Shown here one piece after another: positions 33,636-43,515 of a DNA stretch of 64,000 nt (its first letter is position 1; each line of letters opens with the position of its first letter). The DNA comes from Platerodrilus igneus (Eukaryota > Arthropoda > Insecta > Coleoptera > Lycidae). The stretch lies in contig JARFIW010000139.1 of the NCBI GenBank assembly GCA_036346225.1, forward strand, positions 2,604,001-2,668,000. Direction: 5' to 3'. Below the pieces are notes generated by a model. That model saw only the letters and a list, made by a program, of their open reading frames with translations. It searched no databases and was not told the origin of the DNA. The translations under genes were made by a program, and so were the position numbers.

Positions 33636-33838
33636 AAATGCAAGAAATATTTATCTCGAAAGGTGCAATGGATAGTCGATGGAAACGTAGATTCATCTAT
33701 GCATTTCCTCATAGGGGATTCATCTCCACATTTGCTCCTTATGGGAATTTACATGTAAATTTGGTCCAGATGTTGGAGCAAATGTGGTTGCTGGAACAAG
33801 TGTGGGCACAGAACGTCACTAAATCCTCTACTTTGGTG

Positions 33839-34234
33839 CCTGCCGTAGATTGCAAAAGACTGTATCTTAGGGGTTTTTACTCTTAGATATTGTGAGAACA
33901 AAGTTAAATTTTAGCAAGACCAGTTATAGGGATGTAATTTAAAATATGACAAAAGAAAATACCTTAATACAACTTTTAAATTGACGTTTAGTTAATAACA
34001 TTAAAAAAACAAAATATATTCTCTTATTTTCTTATAACCAAGTTTTCATGTAATAAAATCACTAAGTGTAGTACATATATCTACTCTCTCATAATTTTAA
34101 AGACGTCTTAAACTGTACTAGATAAGGTATTAGAATCTAAAATTATTATTGTACTTAAACACAATTTTAAATTATATAATTTTCTAAGTAAAAAGAAATC
34201 ATAAATACGCTTTGTTGTATTAAACATAGTAAAA
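33839..34234. other. Non-coding stretch, no gene seen
   Basis: AT-rich, no motif. Confidence 0.5.
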
Positions 34235-34236
34235 TA

Positions 34237-36180
34237 AGGTGGGGTAAGTGGGAACCCAATTTACAACTTTTCAAATTGAAGGTAGCATATCTCTAGTACT
34301 TGTCAAACTTTTTAGTGCAACTTGTTTTTAGTACATAAACAGTTCTTTGGGAATATTTCTTCTAAATATAAACTACAAACATTTTTGTAGTCTGTTTTGG
34401 GCTATTCTTTCTTTTAATGGAGTGTGGCCCACTTACCACAAACTATGGGGTAGTATGTGGTCCACCCTTTGAATATTCCTTCGTTCAAGTCTATTTTTAA
34501 CTTTAGGAACAATCTTATGGTTTTGAAGTTATGAAGTCAAATCAAAATAAATCTAAATGCTTTAGTCTAACTTTATTTTAATCATTTCACAAAATCAAAT
34601 GCTTACATATCCAAATAAATGAAAAAGCAATTAATATAAGAATTTTACTTAAAATGATAAGAAAACTCTTACTTTCTTAAGGACTTACTTTGTTAAAATT
34701 CGTCTAAATATCTCTTCATATAAGGAACATTATATATATATACCCCTTTTATTAATAGCAATTGGCTCCGGTATTATTGTATAGACTTCATTTGATTTAT
34801 AAGTAAGCACATCTGGCTTTTCTGACCATTTCCATCCATTAAATTTTCCACATTTAACCATATGTTGTACAGTTACTTCATCCTTTTCTAATTTTATTAC
34901 CTGTGCAGGATAGTGGTTTTCATCATAACATACAACGACATAATCATTAATAATAACATCAACGCATTTTTAATCCTCATTATCAGTTGAATCAACACGT
35001 TTTCTTTTTTTTCATCTGTTACGTACTGTTCTGTTCATTCTCTAGCTTCCTTTTTAATATCAAACTTTTTTTTTGTTCTTTAAGCAATAATGTCTCTTTT
35101 TTCTGTTCATCCTCACTTTTTAACTTTGCTAAATATTCTGCTGTCATAATTATTTTTGCATTGTCACATACTCTTCTTCTTGTAGTTTTTGGTGTAGTGT
35201 TGCTTTTACTCTTCTCTACAAAACTAAGCAGAATATCTTCAAATGACTTGGTTGATATATTAGTTTTTTCTGTAATCAAGTTGGTGTCAATTTCACATGC
35301 TTTTTTCACCTTACGGTCGGTACTAGTGGATGCAGATTCTACAAGTGCAAGTTCAGTCTTTTGTTCGATTTCCCGCCTAGTGGTCGCATAAACGTCTTTA
35401 TTTATACTTATTTCATTTTCTTTATTTGAGTTTTCTTCATGGTTTGACTGCGATGGTATAGGAATAGTTTGGTTTGTTTCGCTTTTTTTTAATAAAAGCT
35501 GCTTATATTGTCTAATATGTTCGGGTTTAAATACACCTTGTTTAAGGGCATATTTATTTCCAGTATTTCTATTTTCTAGTGCACATGTTTTGTCATAGAT
35601 TCCAGTTGCTTTAGATACATTTTTAATCATATCTATTTTCAAATTGTCATAAACTCTATTTAAAATTGCGACAAAGATTGATTTTGGAATTCTTTGCCGT
35701 GGATTACTTCTTTGCCACTTCACAAGTTCTTTTTCCCACCCATTTTTTAAAGATTTGAATATAACAACATCTAAAGGCTGTAAAACATGAGTGGATCCCT
35801 TTTTAGAAAAAAATTGGGGAAAGCGGGCCATTCCTTTCATAACCTCAGAAAATTGAAATAGTTGCTTTGGCCAAGAATGCAATGAAAAATATATTAAAAG
35901 CACTTACTTTTTTCATAAAATACTGACACTATACCAATTCTACTATGCAGAGTAAATATTTTAGAAAAACCTTGCACAAAGTTGCACTGATTAAAAATCC
36001 GTTATTAAAATTTGACAACTTTTGACTTATATAAGTTGACATACTTGCCAACAGAAAAGTTGCTTTATGAAGTATTATTAGAGTAGAAATTTATAGATTA
36101 TAAGATGAATTTTTAATGTGAGCGGTTCCACCAATAAAAGACAGTGACCCACATACCCTGGTGCTCCATTTACCCCACCT
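34237..36180 (-). mobile_element. pogo/Tigger-like transposon, internally deleted
   Basis: Ends AGGTGGGGTAAGTGGG (left) and, reversed, AGGTGGGGTAAATGGA (right), flanked by TA at 34235-34236 and 36181-36182 as expected for the Tc1/mariner superfamily. Further CCCACTTACC-type motifs lie inside both ends. At 1944 bp with only a C-terminal coding third, it is a non-autonomous deletion derivative. Confidence 0.85.
35019..35903 (-). CDS. pogo-like transposase, C-terminal part
   Basis: Open frame of 294 codons. FFSKKGSTHVLQPLDVVIFK carries the last catalytic Asp (LQPLD), followed by GWEKELVKW, RQRIPKSIFVAIL and VSKATGIYDK, then a low-complexity, Lys/Glu/Ser-rich C-terminal tail (residues ~150-294) with a coiled-coil-like end. 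The helix-turn-helix, CENP-B-type DNA-binding domain and the first two catalytic Asp residues are missing, so it cannot transpose by itself. The long frame without stops suggests a recent deletion or constraint. It could be read as a fragment of a domesticated gene, but the flanking TIRs argue against this. Confidence 0.85.
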   Translation of the reverse strand: MLLIYFSLHSWPKQLFQFSEVMKGMARFPQFFSKKGSTHVLQPLDVVIFKSLKNGWEKELVKWQRSNPRQRIPKSIFVAILNRVYDNLKIDMIKNVSKATGIYDKTCALENRNTGNKYALKQGVFKPEHIRQYKQLLLKKSETNQTIPIPSQSNHEENSNKENEISINKDVYATTRREIEQKTELALVESASTSTDRKVKKACEIDTNLITEKTNISTKSFEDILLSFVEKSKSNTTPKTTRRRVCDNAKIIMTAEYLAKLKSEDEQKKETLLLKEQKKSLILKRKLENEQNST

Positions 36181-36182
36181 TA

Positions 36183-38798
36183 TCTTAAAGAAAATTTGTA
36201 TAAAACATTTAAGTTGAATGTAACTTCATATCCACAAAAAGTTTCATGAAAACTTTTATGTCTACACTTGTAAGGTTGTTTCAGGAAAGTACATGTATTA
36301 TTAAATTAGTTAATATAATAGGTAAGTAAAACGTATTACTTTTAAATGCATTATTTTTCTAGATATTTGAGATTAAAACTGAAAACACATGCACATTGTT
36401 CTGTCACAAAAGTAAGTAAGATTAATCTCATACCTGTATTTACATAATTTGAAAGAAACGTATACTTAAGTATCGAGCTCTAGCTTGTTTAGAATTATCA
36501 ACGTTTCAGTTTCTTTAGACGGTTTTATTAAGACGAACACCATCCATATTTAGTTTGGTAGTTAACCTCAAACTTCAAATTTGTAAGAGCCAAACCTTTT
36601 TGTTCCACAGCCATACGTTATGTTAACGGTTATTTAATTTATTTTTAGAAGGTAACTAAACGACAACATAAATTTTTTGTACGATAATAGATATTTTGTA
36701 GATAGTAGAATTAATGCATAGGCTTAGATAGCATAGAATATATAATTAGACACTTCACCAGAGAACCCTGGAAAATAATCGTGTTACAAGAAACGAGGAA
36801 ACAATCTTAAAATTTATCTGTGAACAACTTACCATTCATAAACATTTTGAACAGGTAATTTACGCAGACTTTCTCCATGTACTTGTTAATTATAATCTAA
36901 AACGATATTGTTGTATTTCAACAAGAATAAAAGAAAATACACCTTTTGCATACCAGGTACGACATCTTGACCTTAGAAAGAACCTCTTTCTCCGAAAACG
37001 ATATGTGCACAAAAAGGCAGTCAGAGATCAAGAGCACGAAAATTTATTCTGGTTCGAAGATAACCACGCATTTTGAGAGAGGGACAAACAAGAAAACCAT
37101 CCTAAATGACAGATTCATGTATACACCAGTTGTGTATTTAGGGACATAGTTCAGAGGTTTACCAATTAGAAAACTACATATGATCATAATTATTTATATT
37201 ATCTATACAAAGGGAGGAATATTAAATTAAAACTAAAAATCAGGGTATTTAGTGTATTGTTTTATAACACTAAAAGGAAATGTTGCATAAATCAAAACTA
37301 ACTTGTGATTGTGAACGGTATTAATATAAAATTAAAGTGAAGAATACTTTTATATTGAAGGAAGTGCGACCACAATGTAACATAGCAAGACAACGGCAAA
37401 TTGGCATGTTACACATTTTTCAAAACTAAAATGAAGTTAGCAAATTTTTAGACCCTATTTCAATAATAGTAACATAGGTTAGGATGATTGCATGTTCCAA
37501 AATGTCTACGATGTGAATGACCATGTATTCGGAATGTGTTTTTCTTATATAGAAGTTTTTAATAAAGGTCGGATGCTTTTCCGAGAGTGCAACGAGTAAT
37601 TGTGGGAGTTAGAAGCAAAAACATTGCAAATTTAAGAATGAGTAAATTTAAATTTAATAATGTGTTTCTCCAAAAATTTAAAGCAAGAGGATGCATTGGG
37701 AGTAAGACACGACTCTATGCTTTACTGAATGCCTTTAATCCGTGATATCTTAAAATTTTGTTTATTTTTTGACATTTTTCATTGTATACAGTTTTAATGC
37801 TTTTTTCTCCGATTCGATCCCCTTAACCAAACTAAAATATTTGACTGGATTGCAGTTAACTTTCATGGTTAAAATAATTTTATAGAATATATAATGTGCA
37901 TGCTAATACTTTAACTAAAGCAGGATATTCCAAATGCAGCCCGTTTAACAATATTTGAATTAGAATGCGTGTAAGTTTCTTAATTTCCAAAAAACTTAAA
38001 CTTCATTTGTAACTACAAGTTGGAAACGATTTATTTATATGAACCGTAATTCTTTCTTTTGTAAAAATGTAGCCGCATATATAACGTTTGCTTCATTAAA
38101 TAAGACAGTATTTTACTTAATAAAAGAAGAAAACTTGTTATTCGAATTTTAAAATTGATATGACATTTCTGTAATTAAGAAAACAACCTATTTTCAAATA
38201 AATTTGCTTGAAATTAATTAATTAATCTGTCAAATATTAATCAATAATCTTTTCTTAATAGTTATAGCTTTCTTAGATTTTAGAATCTCGCCTTGAAAAG
38301 CTTTTATTGCCTTGGGTCATTCTATTTTTACCTACTTGTTACTAAATCCTTATTAGCAAACCTTTTACTTCTTTCAATTTTTTAACTTGATATGTGTTAC
38401 CCCACTTTCACTGCTATCCTGTTAACAAAATCGCATATATTTCTCCTGGTGCACACAATAAACTTTTGCATAAACCTCATTAAAAAATTTCTTTGATTTT
38501 ACTTGGTTTTATTTCTTTTCATTTATTTCTGCTACTATAATTTTAGTACTGACATATTTATTATTTGAATTTTCTCGCCATGAAGTATGACAGATATATC
38601 TTATGCTCTTTTGATTTTGTTTATTGCTTGCCTCGTATACAAAATAAATAAGGTTGGCGATAAAGGATATCCTTACGTTACACTTTTGGCAATGTTTGAT
38701 TATGCGACTTTAATCTATTTATATTATAGTTGTTTTTCCTATATAACTTAGTAAATTGCGCGTCTGAATTTGTAATCTGTTCTTGCTTTTATTAAAAT
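36183..38798. other. Long non-coding stretch
   Basis: 2.6 kb of AT-rich DNA with dense stops in all frames and no recognised repeat or RNA gene. A plus-strand open frame at 36946-37149 has no family resemblance. Confidence 0.5.
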
Positions 38799-38893
38799 CT
38801 TAAACAGGTTCGAATCCTGTCCGAGACCTTATATTTTTCATCTTTCAATAACTAGCTCGATTTGAAATGATCATTTTGGCTTTGCATAAAAGT
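38799..38893 (+). repeat. tRNA-SINE, 3' part of a copy
   Basis: Begins within the T-arm (ACAGGTTCGAATCCTGT) and runs through TTTCAATAACTAGCTCGATT to GCATAAAAGT. Same family as 39132-39273, 5' truncated. Confidence 0.75.
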
Positions 38894-39131
38894 CTAAGTT
38901 ATTATTTCAACTTATTAACTAATACTGAAGTATTAATTAACTTGCCTTGTGCAATTATCCAATTTGTATATTTAATAGTTGGCATCAGCCGTAGTTTAGA
39001 ACGTCGCTTCCTGTCTATATCTGACACTGTCAGATATGATTGACAAATCTGCCAAACGTAGTTGAAAATTATGTTGATATGTGGTTGTGTACATGATTTA
39101 GATTTGTATAATTTTCCAATTGTCATTACTA
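38894..39131. other. Between two SINE copies, no gene
   Basis: Unique AT-rich sequence. Confidence 0.4.
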
Positions 39132-39273
39132 GTCCCGGTAGCGTGATTGGAAAACGCATTGGCCGCGAAAGTCTAAGATACAGGTTTGAATCCTGTTCGG
39201 GACCTTATATTTTCCATCTTTCAATTACTAACTCGATTTGAAATGATCATTTGTGCTTTGCATAAAAGTTTTA
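39132..39273 (+). mobile_element. tRNA-SINE, nearly complete copy
   Basis: A 72-nt tRNA-like head (39132-39203) with paired ends GTCCCG/CGGGAC, box A (TAGCGTGATTGG), a D-arm GCGT/ACGC and a perfect T-arm (ACAGG-TTTGAAT-CCTGT), then a 70-nt tail ending GCATAAAAGTTTTAT. The anticodon stem is imperfect, and the same tail is found in two other copies, so it is a SINE and not a tRNA gene. Confidence 0.8.
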
Positions 39274-39309
39274 TAATTAGATTTTTATGCAAAGCACAAA
39301 TGATCATTT

Positions 39310-39313
<4 letters not shown>
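39234..39313. repeat. Inverted SINE tail forming a hairpin
   Basis: The last ~33 bp of the SINE tail (ATTTGAAATGATCATTTGTG and on to GCATAAAA) is repeated as an exact reverse complement at 39281-39313, with a ~14 bp loop. Confidence 0.9.
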
Positions 39314-39350
<37 letters not shown>

Positions 39351-39356
39351 CTGTGA
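39312..39356 (-). repeat. (AT)n followed by TGCTGTGA
   Basis: About 37 bp of AT, then TGCTGTGATAAGGGG. Same edge motif as 761-787 and 52297-52338. It directly abuts the inverted SINE tail. Confidence 0.85.
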
Positions 39357-40139
39357 TAAGGGGTTGTTTAAGGGTGTATTTTATAGCAAAGGTCGTGCAG
39401 AAATTAGAAATTATAATAGGAAGCAGAAAACTACATTTATTTAATAACGGATATTTAACACCCTGTAGATAGAGTTTTAGTTAATTTAGGTAATGCAAAT
39501 AACGATATTTTTCAGTAGAAGCACGCGTATTTATAAGTAAGCATAATGGAAATAATTAAACACGCATTCAAAAGAATTCAAATCAGTTATGATAATAAAG
39601 AGATAAAAGATAAAACTTAAAGAAGCGTAGTGCAAGTGCGTACAAACAATTGACAATTTTGATAAGTAAAGGTGATCATAAATTGCGTAAATAAACAAGC
39701 CTATATGAAAATTAAAAGTCGAATTGCATCAGTTATTTGTGTATAATATGGAAAAGCGATAATATTTCTCAAAACACCGCATGTCTGATAACGAAGCAGC
39801 TGCAAGCAAATAACAATTACTTGAGAGGACGAGAATGTTACATCAGAAAACTACTTTAAGTGTAGAAAATGCAAAGACTTGATTGGTTAAAATTAGCGAC
39901 AGGCTTGTAGGCCATGCCCACAGACGAAGTGGGATATCAAGCATATATTAACAGCGACATGATAACGAAGTCAGTTCTCAACTCAACAAAAGCCAAGGTG
40001 CATCACTCTGAATGTGAGAGTAACACGTAATAATATTTAAATGTGAAAATTGTTTAAGTGACAGTTAGTGCGACAAACATGAAAATTACTATTGCTGATT
40101 AAACGTAAGTAGATTTTGGGAAATTTATTTAAACTAAAA
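39357..40139. other. Unassigned, possibly old LTR
   Basis: No gene. The following leader-like modules suggest this may belong to a decayed LTR, but no alignment to 54795-56744 is convincing. Confidence 0.3.
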
Positions 40140-40330
40140 TATAATAATAATAAAGGGCTCTGAGTCTAGGGAGAAAAATACTCTAAGTTGGAGGCAGATG
40201 AAAAGGTTCTGAGTCCGGGGAATTTAAATGACATTCTGAGGCTGGTGAGATAAAGTAAAATAATATTTCAAATGATAGTCTGAGGCCGGTAAACATAAAA
40301 TTCAAGTCTACGTTTGGGGTGCATAAGTCT
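40140..40330. repeat. Degenerate CTGAGTCCGG-type repeat
   Basis: Four loose copies (GCTCTGAGTCTAGGG, GTTCTGAGTCCGGGG, ATTCTGAGGCTGGTG, AGTCTGAGGCCGGT) spaced ~45-70 bp. Confidence 0.55.
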
Positions 40331-41005
40331 AAGTTGAATAATAATAATCCAGAAGGTGATGACAACAATTTAAATTTATAATTCAAGCGTGTGGATCGAT
40401 AAAATTTTAAATGGGTAGATAATAACTCTGAATTGGTGGAGAATAATTTTAATCCAAATGGATGGTATAATGCATGGAAAATTCTAGTTGATAATGGATG
40501 CGTCGATAATTTTGGTTGCGAGAAGGAAATAACGAAGAAAACAGACCAGGTTGGATTTTTAGTTTTAAGACATTTTTTTTCTATTGAATATTGAATTTGC
40601 TTAATGAATATAAATTATAGTAACGGAATCAACAACGAACTTGTATACGTAGAAAGTGCGTTATATGATCAAGAGGTTTTGAACGTTCCAGGCCTCTTTT
40701 TATAAAAACAATAGGTTTTTTTGGTGACTTTAGATTGATTAAAAAGCATAATGATTTTTGGGATAAATAAGATTTACAACATTAATTGATTGAAAAGTGT
40801 ATTTTAAATAATTTACAAAACCTGTACATAATATTTGTTTTCATTATATGGAATTGAATTAACTTCATTTTATAATTCAAGATAAAAGCTGGTCGAGGCC
40901 AAATGATAAAATTTATGGGAGTGTAATTTGATAATTTAAAAAGAGAGGCGGAGTTATAAGCAGAATACGCCATTGATATTGAGGAAGGCGTTATTACATC
41001 AAGTT
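40331..41005. other. Non-coding stretch, no gene seen
   Basis: AT-rich. The last part (about 40900-41005) has GAGAGGCGGAGTTATAAGCA-like sequence, loosely resembling the 3' end of the LTR at 56690-56744. Confidence 0.35.
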
Positions 41006-41192
41006 TTGTTATTGGCCGACACAAGTCGGTCCTCGATAAAATCCTGTTAGTACAGTTAGATCATAGCAATATTTATTTGGCCGCCCGAACGATGGCGCAC
41101 AAATAATAGTTCCAGGAGGGAGTTCATAGCATATTTATATGACAGCCCAACTTTAGGGCTCGATAAATTCAGTTCCTGGAAGGAGTTCATAG

Positions 41193-41240
<48 letters not shown>
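41006..41240 (+). repeat. Primer-site-like stem modules capped by (AT)n
   Basis: Three modules: TGGCCGACACAAGTCGGTCC (41012), GGCCGCCCGAACGATGGCGC (41078) and GACAGCCCAACTTTAGGGCT (41141). They are separated by TCATAGCA and GTTCCAGGAGGGAGTTCATAGC-like spacers, then (AT)n at 41194-41236. Same plan as 46530-46721 and 63880-64000. Confidence 0.65.
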
Positions 41241-43000
41241 TGCCGGTGCTCCCTTTTAATAAAATAAAAAGGTTAAAATTTTCTTTTTGTCAATTTTTAA
41301 TTTTTAATCTTAATTTTAATTTTGAATACTTTGCCTAGCTCAGTTTTAACCACGCATGGAGCTTGCAATAATACGACAACAAAGCCTTTAAGTTTTTCTT
41401 CTAGCTATACTTTTTGTTTCTTTAAGCCAAAACACCATTAGGCACAATTACTATAATATTCTAAACAATATTTACAATGTATGAAATGTTTGAGAATTCT
41501 CTAAATAGAACTTTCTTTTAATAATTGAATAAAAATTTTTTCAATAATTATCATTCCCAAAATTAATTAAAAAGCCAGCAAAAATCACCCTTACTATTAT
41601 TGTCTGAAGCCCCATGAACGGTCACTAAACTTGCTTTAATATTTACGTAATTTCTAACGTGTATTAAAAAACGATCTTTGTTGACACCCACATAAAGTTT
41701 TCATGAAAGCAATTTTTAAATTATTCATATTAGAAATATACAACGAAATATTCACAAATGAAATAACAATACATTCAGATTGACTAACCTGCTGTTTCAA
41801 GCTTTAATCGGTCCCTGTTGCAACTGCTCCCGTATTCAGCTTATTGATTTATATAGTACCAACGTCGATTTTAGAAATGGCGTGCATTTCTCTTAGTACA
41901 GCTTCTTTTAATTAATTCGTGAATTATTTCAGCGACTCTGCAAACTTCTAATCGAATCCAGTGATTAATAATTGAATTAAATATTTGTTAAATTTCCACA
42001 TCGGATCCAGTAATTATTCAGAGTCCTTTTATTAATGTTAATATTAAAATTTCCTTTAAAACAACTTTTAGTTACTTATGTTTTTAAAGGATTAAAACGA
42101 CTAACTTCGTTCAATTTTTCACAATCACCATTGTACTATTTATTACTTAACAATAAATTACTTCTAAATCTTTTCACGTAAATACTTTCTTCTAAGTGAT
42201 GTGGACTATGTCTTAATTCATTTTGAAATGACTTGTTTACAAATCCGGTCGTATTTAAAAGGATCGTCTATCTATTGACAAGCACAGAGTTTAACGATTA
42301 CGCTATTGTACGTGATTCCTACATACAAGGTTTTGGGTATTTCTATGGAATTTTGCTGTATACACAAAATTGATGCGCTACTTTCGGTACATAATACTTT
42401 AAGTTAATGCATTCGTTCTATTAGATTTTTTCATTCCTCCTTTATGTAAATTTGTTGTTTGTACAATAAATTTGCTGAACTTTGCATTTATCACCACACC
42501 GTGTTTATTTTGAATTTATCAGGTGTTGGACTTTTCCTTTCTGGTCATGTATTCTTAATATAATTTATGTATTAAAACACGTTTTGCTGTGAAAAAATCG
42601 TTTATTAGAATCATGAAGTGCGTGTCTTTCTGCATGTGCAAAACCAATTGATAAAGTCATTAAAGCTTTAAATTAATCGTATAAATTGATCTTTTGTATT
42701 GTTATATACACACTTAATTATTTTCGTTTACCTTTCATTTTCCCAACTTTTTACATCATTAAATTATTATTCTTTTATCACCTCTTAAATTGGTTTCCAT
42801 TTACAATCATGCTACATGACATCATTTCCTTGTGGAAAATCAAACATTCTAGTTATCTCAAACCCACAGCTCGTGATCCGTTAGTCACATTTCCTAGTTC
42901 TTAAATCAGATCACCACATTTTGTAGTTTGCTCAGGAAACCTCGAGCTTCCTGCTTGCACTCTTAATCTAATCATGCTTTACAAAAAACCACCAAAGATT
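41241..43000. other. Long non-coding stretch
   Basis: No gene. On the minus strand, near 41850, a TATATAAATC box is seen; this could mark a decayed LTR in reverse orientation, but there is no other support. Confidence 0.35.
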
Positions 43001-43107
43001 AAGACACCCAGTGCTGGCTTTCCGGACACGTCACTCACGGCGGTCAGCGATAACAATAGATGCCGCACAGTTTTAGTCACACGCTCCGATAACCTTCGGG
43101 CGTTACC

Positions 43108-43143
43108 TATATAAAAGGCGGCCTCATGCGACACAAGGCAGTC
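43108..43143 (+). promoter_or_regulatory. TATA box and initiator of a host-like gene
   Basis: TATATAAAA at 43108-43116, then the arthropod initiator-like GCAGTC with A at 43140, 32 bp downstream of the first T, which is ideal spacing. The region 43000-43470 is clearly more GC-rich than its surroundings. Not linked to any transposon seen here. Confidence 0.65.
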
Positions 43144-43248
43144 TGTCAGCAGACAGTCACGAAATGAACAATCAGTTCAGTTTAGTTCGCGATACTGAAT
43201 TCCGTGGTGCGAGGCCAGTCAGTCATTCTCCCCAACAGCTAAGAACAT
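43140..43248 (+). other. Candidate first exon
   Basis: Runs from the initiator to a good 5' splice site (AACAT/GTAAGT at 43249). The first ATG (43164) opens a frame starting MNNQFSLVRDTEF that would cross the splice and end after 33 codons in the next exon. A second ATG is formed across the junction. Neither product is recognised, so this is more likely a 5' untranslated exon with upstream frames, or a small-peptide gene. Confidence 0.45.
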
Positions 43249-43388
43249 GTAAGTCTGAACCATATTATTATTATTATCCCTAGCATAAGAAACGTTTACT
43301 AACCAATAGTATGAACTGATGTTATGTCACATGCGTTCTGTTTGTAATAAAGTGAAGTAACATGTCATTGTCTTGTGTCATACGTTAG
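43249..43388 (+). other. Candidate intron (140 bp)
   Basis: Begins GTAAGT and ends TCATACGTTAG after a T-rich stretch (GTCATTGTCTTGTGTC). Length is usual for insect first introns. Confidence 0.45.
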
Positions 43389-43515
43389 GGTTACAACCTT
43401 TCTGACGATCCCGCGGTTAGTTGGGACCGTCGTTACGTACCACCTCCAGCACGCTAAGCGAGACTAGTTCTTCCTCCTTAAGAAACGAATAGACTAAGAG
43501 ATCGATGTAGGCAAG
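43389..43515 (+). other. Candidate second exon with small frame
   Basis: If joined after 43248, an ATG split by the junction opens a 26-codon frame that begins MVTTFLTIPR and ends LQHAKRD, stopping with TAG at 43465-43467. A possible donor (GCAA/GTACGT) follows at about 43516. GC-rich, with all three frames closed by stops, so not a long coding exon. Confidence 0.4.

Larger units (their letters stand above)
24031..33832. mobile_element. Polinton/Maverick-like element, defective
   Basis: The left end reads AGTAGAGGGTCTAGTGACG and the right end, reversed, AGTAGAGGATTTAGTGACG. The inverted repeats extend 1971 bp (left) and 1252 bp (right). Termini beginning AG, a 6-bp duplication and long inverted repeats are the structural signature of Polintons, virus-like transposons that normally are 15-20 kb and encode DNA polymerase B, integrase, ATPase, protease and capsid proteins. 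None of those enzyme motifs was recognised here, so this is a shortened derivative or a different element with the same end structure. The interior holds broken genes, a LINE fragment and SINEs. Confidence 0.65.
32581..33832. repeat. Right terminal inverted repeat
   Basis: Reverse complement of the left TIR with many scattered substitutions; begins AGGCCTAGGTTAAG and ends CCTCTACT. It contains fewer ~340 bp units than the left arm. Confidence 0.9.

Noticed and set aside
24031..33832. CRISPR-like or bacterial tandem array in the TIRs
   Set aside because: Units are ~340 bp without spacers in an insect genome; ordinary tandem repeats.
39132..39203. Possible tRNA gene
   Set aside because: Good T-arm and acceptor, but the anticodon stem is imperfect and the 3' tail is shared with other copies; a SINE head.
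41790..41890. Minus-strand TATATAAAT as a gene promoter
   Set aside because: No initiator, exon or conserved context; AT-rich sequence gives such boxes by chance.
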